Shown here in pieces: positions 28,642 to 37,021 of a stretch of 64,000 nucleotides of DNA (the first letter of the stretch is position 1; each line of letters begins with the position of its first letter). The notes beneath the pieces were generated by a model, which saw only the letters and a list, made by a program, of their open reading frames with translations, had not been told where the DNA came from and made no database searches. This DNA comes from an uncultured Paraprevotella sp. (GTDB lineage Bacteria; Bacteroidota; Bacteroidia; Bacteroidales; Bacteroidaceae): contig CALUIS010000001.1 of assembly GCA_944320765.1 (NCBI GenBank), positions 124,001 to 188,000 of the forward strand, given 5' to 3'. Made by a program: the position numbers and the translations under genes.

Positions 28642-29246
28642 TTCTTTATTAATTGGTAGTAAAACATCAGGTGCTTCCTTGCGTCGTCCGTTTCCATTCC
28701 GCCGTTGAACGACTCTTCGAACGCGTGGCCTATGAAGATGTACCTCAGGTTACGCGCCACCTCTTCCGGGTCCAGTTCCTTTATTTCCCCGGTTTCCACC
28801 GCGTTCCGCGCTACGGCCGTGATGAAAGAGATTTCACGGAAGAACAGTTCGTGGATCTCGTTGTCGAAGTCCGGGAAGATCCGCCGTGCCTGGTAGAGCA
28901 GGCTGAAATACCCTCCGAACCCGTTGCTTCCTTCTTTTACGAACCTCCGCATGGACTCGATGGTGTTTCTTGCCCCGTTGATGTAGACTTCCAGGTATTC
29001 CTTCAGGGTGATCCATTTGGCGGCCTCTTCGTGGAATCCGGTTTTCCGTTGCACGTGCTGTTTGTCCAGCACGAAACGTTCGATGACCGCCCTGAACAGT
29101 TCCTCTTTCGACTTGTAGGTGTAGTAGATAGCTCCCCTTGTCAGTCCGGTAGCCCTTTCCAAATCGTTCGTGGAGACTTCCGCATAGCTGGAGTTCAGGA
29201 ATTCAGAGAAGGCCTTTTCCAAAATAAAATCCGTATTTTTTGTCAT
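28638..29246 (-). CDS. TetR/AcrR-family transcriptional regulator
   Basis: 202 residues from the ATG at 29246 (MTKNTDFILE); the frame upstream of it is AT-rich spacer. The helix-turn-helix lies at about 25-55 (YAEVSTNDLERATGLTRGA, then YYTYKSKEELF), followed by an all-helical ligand-binding domain. It is co-translated with the KAS III gene and divergent from cluster 2 across a 208-base AT-rich gap, so it could repress itself, the KAS III gene and possibly the cluster 2 promoter. The ligand is unknown; fatty acyl compounds are plausible. Confidence 0.9.
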   Translation of the reverse strand: MTKNTDFILEKAFSEFLNSSYAEVSTNDLERATGLTRGAIYYTYKSKEELFRAVIERFVLDKQHVQRKTGFHEEAAKWITLKEYLEVYINGARNTIESMRRFVKEGSNGFGGYFSLLYQARRIFPDFDNEIHELFFREISFITAVARNAVETGEIKELDPEEVARNLRYIFIGHAFEESFNGGMETDDARKHLMFYYQLIKK

Positions 29247-29339
29247 TTCCTTCTTTTTTTTTGTAAAGGTAGATATAATCAGCGGATGCGACAATACAAA
29301 CCGCATGGAAAAATAATGTTTATTGTCATTAGGACTATG

Positions 29340-29382
29340 TTTTAGTTTTTTTTATGTTATGGCAAGTAAACAAAAACTAAAA
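29340..29382. promoter_or_regulatory. 11-bp inverted repeat in the TetR/cluster 2 intergenic region
   Basis: TTTTAGTTTTT (29340-29350) and AAAAACTAAAA (29372-29382) are perfect complements in the divergent spacer. AAAATAATGTTTA also occurs twice nearby (about 29310 and 29379). These are candidate operator sites for the adjacent TetR protein; AT-richness makes chance a real possibility. Confidence 0.35.
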
Positions 29383-29420
29383 TAATGTTTAAATGTTGCT
29401 ATAGATAACAAGAATAATCA

Positions 29421-29428
29421 TATATTTG
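29421..29428 (+). promoter_or_regulatory. -7 box TATATTTG upstream of cluster 2
   Basis: TATATTTG matches TANNTTTG, 26 bases before the ATG at 29455, with a TTG about 23 bases further upstream as a possible -33 element. It should drive the UXS-type gene, radical SAM gene and barrel gene, which are joined by ATGA overlaps. Confidence 0.6.
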
Positions 29429-29454
29429 CGGTATAAATTAAAAGATAGAATACC

Positions 29455-30413
29455 ATGAAAGAATCGAAACGCATCTTAGTGACCGGCGGTCTCGGCTTTA
29501 TCGGCAGCCATCTTTGCCTGCGCCTGTTGAAGGAAGGCCATCGCGTGCTGTGCCTGGACGACCTGTCCACCGGCCGGCGGGAGAACCTCCGCGACCTGGA
29601 GTCCTTCCCGGGATTCGAGTACCGGAACTGGGACATCTCCGTCCCTTCTTCCCGGACGGGCCGATAGATGAAATCTACAATCTGGCCTGCCCCGCCTCCC
29701 CGGCGCATTACCAGAAAGACCCGGTGAAGACGCTGCTGACCTCCGTGGCGGGGATGCGCAACATGCTGGAGCTGGCGCGGACGCACCGCTGTCGCATCCT
29801 CCAGGCCTCCACCAGCGAGGTCTACGGCGACCCCCTGGAGCATCCGCAGCGGGAATCCTACCATGGCAATGTCAGCCCTACCGGCCCCCGCGCCTGCTAC
29901 GACGAGGGCAAGCGTTGCGCCGAGACCCTCTGCATGGACTACCACCGCATGTACGGTGTGCCGGTGAAGATCATCCGCATCTTCAACACCTACGGCCCGC
30001 GCATGGCCCCGGACGACGGTAGGGTCATCTCCAACTTCATCGTGCAGGCCCTGCGGGGCGAACCGCTCACTGTCTACGGTACGGGCGGGCAGACCCGGTC
30101 GTTCCAGTACGTCGACGACCTGATAGAGGGGATGACGCGCATGATGCGGACGGACGATGCCGTGACCGGCCCGGTGAATTTGGGCAATCCGGAAGAGCAT
30201 ACCATAGCAGAACTTGCATCGGAAATCGTCAGGCTGGCAAGTTCTCCTTCGCGTATTGTGTATTCCACCCTGCCAATGGATGATCCGAAAATGCGGAAAC
30301 CGGACATAGCAAAAGCCCGGCATGAGCTGGATTGGCATCCGTGTGTGGCCTTGGAGCAGGGGCTGATTGAGACTATAAATGACTTTGTTAAATGTGTTGA
30401 CATTTGCCTATGA
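29455..30413 (+). pseudogene. UDP-glucuronate decarboxylase-type (UDP-xylose synthase) gene with a one-base frameshift
   Basis: Two frames make one protein of about 319 residues: 29455-29667 gives the NAD-binding start [15 protein letters not shown], and the -1 frame from about 29646 continues [19 protein letters not shown], then [11 protein letters not shown] (YxxxK catalytic pair) and [10 protein letters not shown]. These blocks are typical of UDP-xylose synthases, which convert UDP-glucuronate to UDP-xylose and CO2. Restoring one C in the C-run at 29643-29645 gives [14 protein letters not shown] and a complete gene. The 5' three quarters is GC-rich; from about 30180 the gene becomes AT-rich, suggesting a recombination point. 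Its stop overlaps the radical SAM start (ATGA), a sign of joint function. It may be a true mutation, a slippage-controlled gene or a sequencing error. Confidence 0.75.
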
Positions 30414-31693
30414 AATCATCCGCATACAATTATTTTATCCCCTATAAAGGGAAATACATCTGTTTTAACGGAATTACTAAACGTTTCTTTCTCGTGACAG
30501 AAAAGAATTTCAGCAAGTTCGAGAAAGTCATCTTCCATCCGGAAACTATCGAACATGATGAAAGGTTTATTCCTTTCTTGAAAAAAATGGAGGCTGGAGG
30601 GTTTGTGGTAAGGGATGATGTTGATGAGAGTGTTCTGGTGGAACGGAAATTCCGTGAAGCACGTTTTCCTGAACAATACATGCTGATGATATTGCCGACT
30701 TACCGTTGCAATCTTCGGTGCTGGTATTGCATCCAGGAGCATCAGAGTCTGACGCTCACGGATGAAATGGTAGCAAGGGTTAAGTTGCACATCGAAAAAT
30801 ACTTGTCCGAGAACATGGTAAGGAGGTTCCGTTTATCTTGGTTCGGCGGAGAACCCTTGTTGGCTTTCGACCAGATTGTGGATATTACAAAGTTTGCCCG
30901 TGATTTTTGCAAGAAAAACTACATCTGTTTCTACAGCGATGTGACGACCAACAGCTTGTTGTTGAATGATGAGAGAATCGCTTTGCTGGGTGAGATGGGT
31001 GTCCGGATATTCCAGATTACGGTGGATGGCTGCAGGGAATGCCACAACAAGGTGAAACGAAATGAAACGGACAATGCTTTTGACATGGCATTGGGCAATA
31101 TTGCCAGCATTCTCAGGCTTATTCCCGATTCCACATGCCGGTTGCGCGTTAATTATTCGGAAAAGAGCCTGATGCCGTCACGGATGATGGAAGATATAGA
31201 CACGCTCATTCCGCAGGAGTACCGTCGACGTGTCACGGTGTCAGCATATAGAATCTGGCAATTGCCGCCGTTTGGAGAAGAAGACCGGAAACTGGCCGAA
31301 TTGCGCCATTTGGTCCGGCAAGGCAACTATCGTATCCGTTGTGCGACCGGTGCCTTATGTTATGTGGACTATGAACATTTCAATTGCGTCTTTCCCAATG
31401 GGCGTGTCGGAAAGTGTGAAAACGAGAGGCCGGAAACGGCCAAGGGCTTTCTGGCGGAAACCGGCGATATTGTCTGGGAGGCAGACTATCCTTTCGAGGA
31501 ATCTCTTTTTGAAGACGACAATGACTGCGCACAATGCAGATATTTGCCTTATTGCATGGGGCCTTGTCCCCAGCGTAGGAATGAAATGCTTGAGAAGCAT
31601 GGAAAAGTGATATGCAAATATCATGATGCGGATGCGTCAGTGGAAACTTCCATTAAGAGGTATTGCGAAACAATCCTGGAGGGAGTATCATGA
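30410..31693 (+). CDS. Radical SAM/SPASM peptide maturase, cluster 2
   Basis: 427 residues from the ATG at 30410 in an ATGA overlap; a TTG two codons earlier is not needed. Residues 1-90 look like a peptide-recognition/N-terminal domain (YNYFIPYKG and following). The radical SAM motif C100-x3-C104-x2-C107 is in [10 protein letters not shown], with the GGEPLL SAM-binding block after it. A SPASM/twitch region holds further cysteines (CATGALC, GKCENE, then [15 protein letters not shown] near 373-387 and a last Cys in KRYCET), fit for auxiliary Fe-S clusters. Such enzymes, including the GG-Bacteroidales group, make thioether or carbon-carbon links in leader-bearing peptides. The natural substrate is the Cys-repeat precursor at 33904-34191. 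AT-rich; overlaps the barrel gene by ATGA. Confidence 0.85.
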   Translation: MKSSAYNYFIPYKGKYICFNGITKRFFLVTEKNFSKFEKVIFHPETIEHDERFIPFLKKMEAGGFVVRDDVDESVLVERKFREARFPEQYMLMILPTYRCNLRCWYCIQEHQSLTLTDEMVARVKLHIEKYLSENMVRRFRLSWFGGEPLLAFDQIVDITKFARDFCKKNYICFYSDVTTNSLLLNDERIALLGEMGVRIFQITVDGCRECHNKVKRNETDNAFDMALGNIASILRLIPDSTCRLRVNYSEKSLMPSRMMEDIDTLIPQEYRRRVTVSAYRIWQLPPFGEEDRKLAELRHLVRQGNYRIRCATGALCYVDYEHFNCVFPNGRVGKCENERPETAKGFLAETGDIVWEADYPFEESLFEDDNDCAQCRYLPYCMGPCPQRRNEMLEKHGKVICKYHDADASVETSIKRYCETILEGVS

Positions 31694-33858
31694 AAAAGGT
31701 ATCTTTCATAGTTTTTTTCCTGATGTGCGGCATTTATGTCTTTGGCTCAGACAAGTCGTGGAATCCAAATCCTGACAGCGTGACACATCAGATTGATAGT
31801 GTTGCGGCGCATCCGGCCGATAGCGCGGTGCAGAAGGCAATGCGCCTGAACACGGTGACGGTCACAGCCTCCAATATGGTACACTATGCCGACCGGGATG
31901 TGGTGCGTATCACCCGCGAGATGCGGAAACAGGCCGCCAATACGGCACAGCTGCTGGGGGCCATACCGGGCATAGATTGCGATTATAGCGACAATTCCTT
32001 GTCCTACTATGGGTCGAAGAACATCATCATCTTGGTGGACAGCCTGCGGAAGCCTGCAGACTATATCAAGGAACTCCACCACCTGCGTTTCGACAGGGTG
32101 GAGATTGTGCCCAATCCCGATGGGATATATTCTGGTTATGACGTATTAATCAACTTGCATACGAAAGAGGATTATGAAGGATTTGAAAGCAATCTGTCCA
32201 ACTACATGCGGGTGCTGCCCTCGGACGGCAACGGGAAAGGCAAGAACCTGACGCGGGACAATGCCTCGGTTTCCTTCGACTATACGCGGAACAAATGGAA
32301 CTTCACGGGGATGTACCGTACCAATTTCAATCACGGGGAGTTGGACCGTATCACCCGGCAACGCGTTTATCACGTGAACCGGCTGCAGGAGACGGCACTT
32401 CCCTCCTCGCTGACGGATGGCAGTCGTTTCCAGTCCCACCGTGCGTACGTGGCTGTGGACCACCAGTTCAACAGGCAGCATTCCATCTCGCTTTCCTATA
32501 ATTATATCCAGAGCCGGGACAGGCAGTACGGATGGGACGATGTGGAACGGCTGTGGCTGGACGGCGGGAAGCGGGATACGCTCGGCGAGCAGCGGGAGGC
32601 CGTGAATGACGGCTACCGCCACACGCTGGGGATGTATTACCGTGGCAATACACGGGCGTGGAACTATGTGTATGACTTCAACTATACCTACAATGTGTGG
32701 GAGACGGACGATGTCCTGCGGCAGAGTACCGGCTATCTGTCGGAACATTACTTCCGCAACAGGATGAATTACGTATGGAGCCAGATGACCGCTAACCGGC
32801 GGTTCTTTGACAATAGATTTTACATCAGCTTCGGATATAGCCTGACGTGGAAGGACTACCGGCAGCGGAACCGCCTCGGTGCTGAACTGCTCAACGAGAA
32901 TTCTTTCTTGCGAAACCGCTTATGGACGTGGATGTCCTATCGCTTTGAAAACGGTACGCAGCTCACGTTCAGCGCGTCGGCGGAGAATGTGCGCAACAAG
33001 ACCCGTTCTTTCAAGGACAACAACATGGTTTACGGAGTCAGCAGCACGATGTTCCACCGCTGGAGTGACTGGCTCTGGATGCGGGTCAACTACTGGTTCG
33101 ATGTGTCGTACCCGACGCTTGAGCAGGTCACGTCGTATGGCTATTTCACAGATTCGCTTACTTTCCGCGAGGGCAATCCCAGGCTGGAAACCAACAAAAT
33201 CCAGCGGGGAAGAATTTGGCTGAATTTCTTCAATTCGGTCGACTTGCAGGTGGGCGGACATTATTCTCCCGACATGTTCTCTACTGTCTCCAGTGTGAAG
33301 GAGGGCTTGCGGCCCGGCGGGAGCTACGGCCCTTTTGTGGCCTATGCCCCGCAGAATGTACTGTACAAGGAATGGTGGGCTTCCATAGCGATCAAGAAGA
33401 AAGTGGGGGACTTCACGTTGAGCGGCTTTCTGAAATATCAGGATATGGTGGGGAAGTTCAATGAATACCGAAACCGGAACAACGGGTTTTCCGGCAATGC
33501 GCAGGCCAGGTATTACAATACGCGCCGTCGCCTCACGATGTCGCTGGGCTATTATTATAACCGGTTTTACGGAGTGTCCGCCCAAGGATGGAACACGCGC
33601 GACATGGACTATTTCAGCTTTGTCCTCAGCAAGAACATGCTGAAGCAGCGATTGCGGCTGACTTTCCAGTATACCCTGCCCGTGTTCTTCACCGGTTCAA
33701 AGTATACGGAGTATTCTCATTCCGCAGCTCAGACACTTGAACGGGTGTCATATATCAGCAAGACCAATGCCAACGCGTTGTCCCTGACGGTGGCTTATCG
33801 CTTCATGAGAGGGAAGAGCGTGCGGAAGTATGACCGGGAAATGCAAGGAGAAATATGA
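31690..33858 (+). CDS. Outer-membrane beta-barrel protein (PF14905-like), cluster 2
   Basis: 722 residues from the ATG at 31690 (ATGA overlap with the maturase). A signal peptide ([18 protein letters not shown]) is followed by a plug-like region TVTVTASNMVHYADRD and AQLLGAIPGIDCDYSD (45-110), then a barrel of many aromatic strands (SLSYNYIQSRDRQYGW and similar). It lacks the N-terminal carboxypeptidase-regulatory domain of the cluster 1 barrel and is only distantly related to it. It lies between the maturase and the precursor, so it should be part of the peptide pathway. No TolC-type channel is encoded nearby; the barrel may be a receptor, an immunity protein or an exit route. None of these is shown by sequence. 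Confidence 0.75.
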   Translation: MKKVSFIVFFLMCGIYVFGSDKSWNPNPDSVTHQIDSVAAHPADSAVQKAMRLNTVTVTASNMVHYADRDVVRITREMRKQAANTAQLLGAIPGIDCDYSDNSLSYYGSKNIIILVDSLRKPADYIKELHHLRFDRVEIVPNPDGIYSGYDVLINLHTKEDYEGFESNLSNYMRVLPSDGNGKGKNLTRDNASVSFDYTRNKWNFTGMYRTNFNHGELDRITRQRVYHVNRLQETALPSSLTDGSRFQSHRAYVAVDHQFNRQHSISLSYNYIQSRDRQYGWDDVERLWLDGGKRDTLGEQREAVNDGYRHTLGMYYRGNTRAWNYVYDFNYTYNVWETDDVLRQSTGYLSEHYFRNRMNYVWSQMTANRRFFDNRFYISFGYSLTWKDYRQRNRLGAELLNENSFLRNRLWTWMSYRFENGTQLTFSASAENVRNKTRSFKDNNMVYGVSSTMFHRWSDWLWMRVNYWFDVSYPTLEQVTSYGYFTDSLTFREGNPRLETNKIQRGRIWLNFFNSVDLQVGGHYSPDMFSTVSSVKEGLRPGGSYGPFVAYAPQNVLYKEWWASIAIKKKVGDFTLSGFLKYQDMVGKFNEYRNRNNGFSGNAQARYYNTRRRLTMSLGYYYNRFYGVSAQGWNTRDMDYFSFVLSKNMLKQRLRLTFQYTLPVFFTGSKYTEYSHSAAQTLERVSYISKTNANALSLTVAYRFMRGKSVRKYDREMQGEI

Positions 33859-33903
33859 TGCTTAGTGGGTGTTAACCATATTATTCATTTAAAACTTAGT
33901 GTT

Positions 33904-34191
33904 ATGACAGTTTTAAGAAAAGAACCTCTCATAGAAGAGGATTTGGAATTCCTTTCAGGGGTAGACATGTTACATGTTTTTGGAGGCCTCGGAAGCAGTG
34001 CGGAAACAGGAAGTGGATGTGCTGATGCCGGAAGTGGATGTGCTGACGCCGGAAGTGGATGTGCTGACGCTGGAAGCGGATGCGATGATGCCGGAAGCGG
34101 GTGTGAGGATGCTGGAAGCGGGTGTGATGATGCCGGAAGCAGATGCGATGATGTCGGAAGCGGGTGTGAAGATGCCGGAAGCGGATGTTGA
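33904..34191 (+). CDS. Heptad-repeat, cysteine-rich double-glycine precursor peptide, cluster 2
   Basis: 95 residues from the ATG at 33904; the GTG at 33865 is rejected because it would lengthen the leader with a non-leader-like sequence. Leader residues 1-28 (MTVLRKEPLIEEDLEF, then VDMLHVFGG) end in a Gly-Gly site for a C39 peptidase. The 67-residue core starts LGSSAETGSGC and then has eight units of x-D-A-G-S-G-C, x being A, D or E, with a G-to-R and an A-to-V change in units seven and eight. Nine cysteines fall exactly seven apart, the last being the C-terminal residue. Most base differences between units are silent in this frame (AGT/AGC, GGA/GGG, TGT/TGC, GAT/GAC, GCC/GCT), which supports translation here. 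The core is very acidic. Likely modified by the radical SAM enzyme and perhaps glycosylated on Ser. Confidence 0.8.
   Translation: MTVLRKEPLIEEDLEFLSGVDMLHVFGGLGSSAETGSGCADAGSGCADAGSGCADAGSGCDDAGSGCEDAGSGCDDAGSRCDDVGSGCEDAGSGC
34009..34188 (+). repeat. 21-bp tandem repeat coding for the GSGCxDA heptads
   Basis: About 8.6 copies of a 21-base unit (first unit GGAAGTGGATGTGCTGATGC plus one base). The first three units are almost identical (AGT serine codon) and the later ones use AGC, so the array grew in two blocks. Copy number is likely to vary between strains by slippage or recombination, always in steps of seven residues. Confidence 0.9.
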
Positions 34192-34224
34192 TATGGGCTG
34201 AAGGTTGTTCTAGTATGGAAAGAT

Positions 34225-34255
34225 GGGATTGGCATGGTTTGAATCAGCCAATCCC
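34225..34255 (+). terminator. Hairpin between precursor and exporter (possible attenuator)
   Basis: GGGATTGGC (34225-34233) and GCCAATCCC (34247-34255) form a perfect nine-pair stem with a 13-base loop, nine bases before the exporter ATG. There is no T-run. It could lower read-through so that more precursor than exporter is made, or protect the precursor mRNA 3' end. Confidence 0.5.
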
Positions 34256-34263
34256 TATTGTAA

Positions 34264-36474
34264 ATGAAGATTATGTTCAGACGACCGTTTCCTTTTTCTT
34301 GTCAGATGGATTCAAGTGACTGTGGTGCGGCTTGTCTTCGGATGATAGCCAAATCCTACGGGCGGGATTACAGTCTCAATATCCTGCGTGAATATTCCCA
34401 TATCTCACGTGGGGGAGCATCGTTAATGGGAGTCTGCGATGCTGCGGAAGAGATAGGGTTTCATGCAACGGGGGTAAAAGCCACATTGCATCTGTTACGG
34501 GAAAAAGTGCCTCTTCCTTGCATCCTGCATTGGAAGCAGAATCATTACGTGGTACTCTACCGGATTAGAAAGCGGAGACGTGGATATTTGTATCACATTG
34601 CAGATCCCTCCTCTTCCCTCATTGTACTGACTGAAGAAGAGTTCGGAGCTAATTGGTTCAGTTCGATTAAAAATGGCAACGAATGTGGAATCGTCCTTGT
34701 TTTACAGCCCACGGCAAGATTTTATCAACAAGAGAGTGATGTAGGCATTGGCCGACATTATGGAATAAGTTCTTTTTTCAAATACCTTCTTCCGTATAGA
34801 TGGCAACTCATACAAATTGTTATTTGTATGCTGTTGTATATGGTCTTAGGATTTGTTTTTCCTTTCTTGACTCAGGCATTGGTGGACATAGGTGTCCAAA
34901 ACGGAAATCTGAATTTTGTCTTATTGGTATTGTCGGCACAATTGGTGCTTACGATTACAGACATAAGCGTGCGTTTCTTCCACAATTGGCTTTCCCTGCA
35001 TGTGAATACCCGCATAGATATAGCCTTGCTTGCAGACTTCTGGAAGAAGCTGATGAATGTTCCCATACGCTTTTTTGATACGAAAATGACCGGAGACCTG
35101 ATGCAACGTCTTAGTGATCATGGACGAATAAGAACATTCCTGACAAAAGACAGCATAGGGCTGTTCTTCTCTTCGGCCAATATTATGTTGTACGGTGTGC
35201 TCTTGGCATTCTATGATTGCAAAATATTGCTGATTTTCATTGCCGGTCATGCTTTGTATGTCGCATGGGTATTGCTTTTCTTGAGATATAGGAAAATTTT
35301 GGACTACAAATCTTTTGAGATACAATCTCAGAATAGGAGTTGTGTGATTCAGTTGATTCAAGGAATGCAGGAAATAAAAATGAATAATGACGAACGCCAT
35401 AGATTGTGGGAGTGGGAAAATCTACAGGCTCAATATTTCCAGAATAACATTAAGGGTCTGAAGATAGAGCAGATTAAACAATTCGGAGCAAGGATACTGA
35501 CAAAATGTACGGGGCTGACTATTTCATATATTGTCGCGCGACAGGTAATAGAAGGGGAAATGACCTTAGGAATGATGATGGCCGTTTCCTACATAGTAGG
35601 ACAAATCAGCGGCCCAATTTCCAACTATATAGGAATCATTCATTCTTTGCAGAATGCCAAGATTAGCCTGGAACGCTTGAATGAGATACATGAAATTAAG
35701 GATGAAATTGGCGAAGGGAGGTGTTTGATGGCAGAGCTTCCTACAGACAAAAGCATCTACTTGAAAGATGTGTCTTTCAGCTATAGCGGCTCATCGCGCG
35801 AGTTCATTCTGACGCACGTTGATTTGCATATCCCTCAGCATAAGATAACGGCAATTGTCGGTGCCAGCGGAAGTGGGAAAACCACAATCATGAAATTATT
35901 GCAGGGCTTTTATGTTCCGCAGGAAGGGAAGATATTGGTGGGGGGCATACCTTTGCAGTCTGTCAATCTGCATGTCTGGAGAGAAAAGGTGGGAGCAGTC
36001 ATGCAGGACAGTTTTGTGTTTTCTGATACAATCGCAGAGAATATTGCCGTAGGTGAAGGGGAAATAGATATGGCGCGTTTGAAAAATGCGGCTCATATTG
36101 CCAATATAGATGAATTCATCAGCAATCTCCCCTTAGGTTATAATACGAAAATAGGTATGGAAGGTAACGGTATCAGCCAAGGACAACGTCAACGCATACT
36201 AATTGCCCGAGCTATCTATAAAGATCCGGAGTATCTGTTTCTTGATGAAGCAACGAATGCATTGGACAGTAATAATGAGAAACAAATAGTGGAAAACCTA
36301 ATGAACTTTTGCGTGGGAAAGACAGTGGTGATTAGTGCACACAGGCTCAGCACCATTCGTCATGCAGACCAAATAATTGTGCTAAAAAACGGTTCTATAG
36401 TGGAAAAAGGGAGTCACGAAGAACTTATGGCGCTTCACGGGGGCTATTATCATCTGGTGGAATCCCAATTATAA
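34264..36474 (+). CDS. Peptidase C39-containing ABC exporter, cluster 2
   Basis: 736 residues. The C39 domain has Cys20 (SSDCGAACL), His94 (NHYVVLY) and Asp114 (IADPSS). A membrane domain (about 160-450) is followed by the ATPase with Walker A GASGSGKTT (about 533), signature ISQGQRQR, Walker B YLFLDEATNALD and SAHRLST. It should cut the precursor after Gly28 and export the core. Similar along its whole length to the cluster 1 exporter but markedly AT-rich, so the two copies have different histories. Eight of its first residues (MKIMFRRP) contain two possible start codons. Confidence 0.92.
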   Translation: MKIMFRRPFPFSCQMDSSDCGAACLRMIAKSYGRDYSLNILREYSHISRGGASLMGVCDAAEEIGFHATGVKATLHLLREKVPLPCILHWKQNHYVVLYRIRKRRRGYLYHIADPSSSLIVLTEEEFGANWFSSIKNGNECGIVLVLQPTARFYQQESDVGIGRHYGISSFFKYLLPYRWQLIQIVICMLLYMVLGFVFPFLTQALVDIGVQNGNLNFVLLVLSAQLVLTITDISVRFFHNWLSLHVNTRIDIALLADFWKKLMNVPIRFFDTKMTGDLMQRLSDHGRIRTFLTKDSIGLFFSSANIMLYGVLLAFYDCKILLIFIAGHALYVAWVLLFLRYRKILDYKSFEIQSQNRSCVIQLIQGMQEIKMNNDERHRLWEWENLQAQYFQNNIKGLKIEQIKQFGARILTKCTGLTISYIVARQVIEGEMTLGMMMAVSYIVGQISGPISNYIGIIHSLQNAKISLERLNEIHEIKDEIGEGRCLMAELPTDKSIYLKDVSFSYSGSSREFILTHVDLHIPQHKITAIVGASGSGKTTIMKLLQGFYVPQEGKILVGGIPLQSVNLHVWREKVGAVMQDSFVFSDTIAENIAVGEGEIDMARLKNAAHIANIDEFISNLPLGYNTKIGMEGNGISQGQRQRILIARAIYKDPEYLFLDEATNALDSNNEKQIVENLMNFCVGKTVVISAHRLSTIRHADQIIVLKNGSIVEKGSHEELMALHGGYYHLVESQL

Positions 36475-36484
36475 AAGAACTAAT

Positions 36485-37021
36485 ATGGAATACATGGGAA
36501 AGAAGCGACAAGTGGAATTACGGGAATCGGAATCCAATCCGCATTTTATCGGCGGTATTCCGTCTTATTTGCAAAAATGGGGGATTTTCATATTCGCGTT
36601 GCCTTTGGTGGTTATTGTTGTCGGCAGTTATTTGTTCAAGATTCCGGAAACCTTGAAAGGCTCTGTTGTTATCCCGCTTCTTGACAGCAAGGATTCTGTT
36701 GTTCGTGGCACATTGTATCTTCCGCCGTTTAATATGGGTGCTGCAACCAAGGGGGCAAAAGTGCATGTTTTTGCCGATGCGTATCCCAATGCAAGGTATG
36801 GTTTTCTGACAGGAACGGTTGATTGGATTAACGGTATTCCGGACGAGAAAGGGCTTTATGGGGTGGGGATTGTTTTTCCCAAGGGATTGGTCACCAACCT
36901 TGGGGATACATTGTCCACCAGGCTTCAGCTAACAGGGCGTGGCGAGCTGATTTTAAGAGAAAGGCGTTTGATAGACATCTTTCTGGAATCATTTAAAAAT
37001 GGAATGGGAGGAGAACGATGA
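36485..37021 (+). CDS. Miniature HlyD-type adaptor lacking the coiled coil
   Basis: 178 residues. A cytoplasmic tail is followed by one membrane helix (about 32-51, WGIFIFALPLVVIVV) and the start of the usual periplasmic part (FKIPETLKGSV), then directly the C-terminal beta-barrel-like region (VHVFADAYPNARYGFLTGTV, then GRGELILRERRLIDIF). Ordinary adaptors of this family have over 400 residues, with paired lipoyl halves and a long coiled-coil hairpin that reaches TolC; both are missing here in frame. It starts 10 bases after the exporter and overlaps the GT14 gene by ATGA. Its good coding quality suggests a working short adaptor, which would have to act without a TolC-type channel. Confidence 0.75.
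   Translation: MEYMGKKRQVELRESESNPHFIGGIPSYLQKWGIFIFALPLVVIVVGSYLFKIPETLKGSVVIPLLDSKDSVVRGTLYLPPFNMGAATKGAKVHVFADAYPNARYGFLTGTVDWINGIPDEKGLYGVGIVFPKGLVTNLGDTLSTRLQLTGRGELILRERRLIDIFLESFKNGMGGER

Noticed and set aside
34009..34188. Regular repeats that could be mistaken for a CRISPR array
   Set aside because: The units are 21 bases with no unique spacers and are in frame within a coding sequence; no cas genes are present.
33974..34201. Alternative open frame through the 21-bp repeats giving a Val/Met/Glu-rich peptide
   Set aside because: It lacks a leader, and the third-base differences between units would mostly change its residues; the frame from 33904 has a Gly-Gly leader and mainly silent differences.
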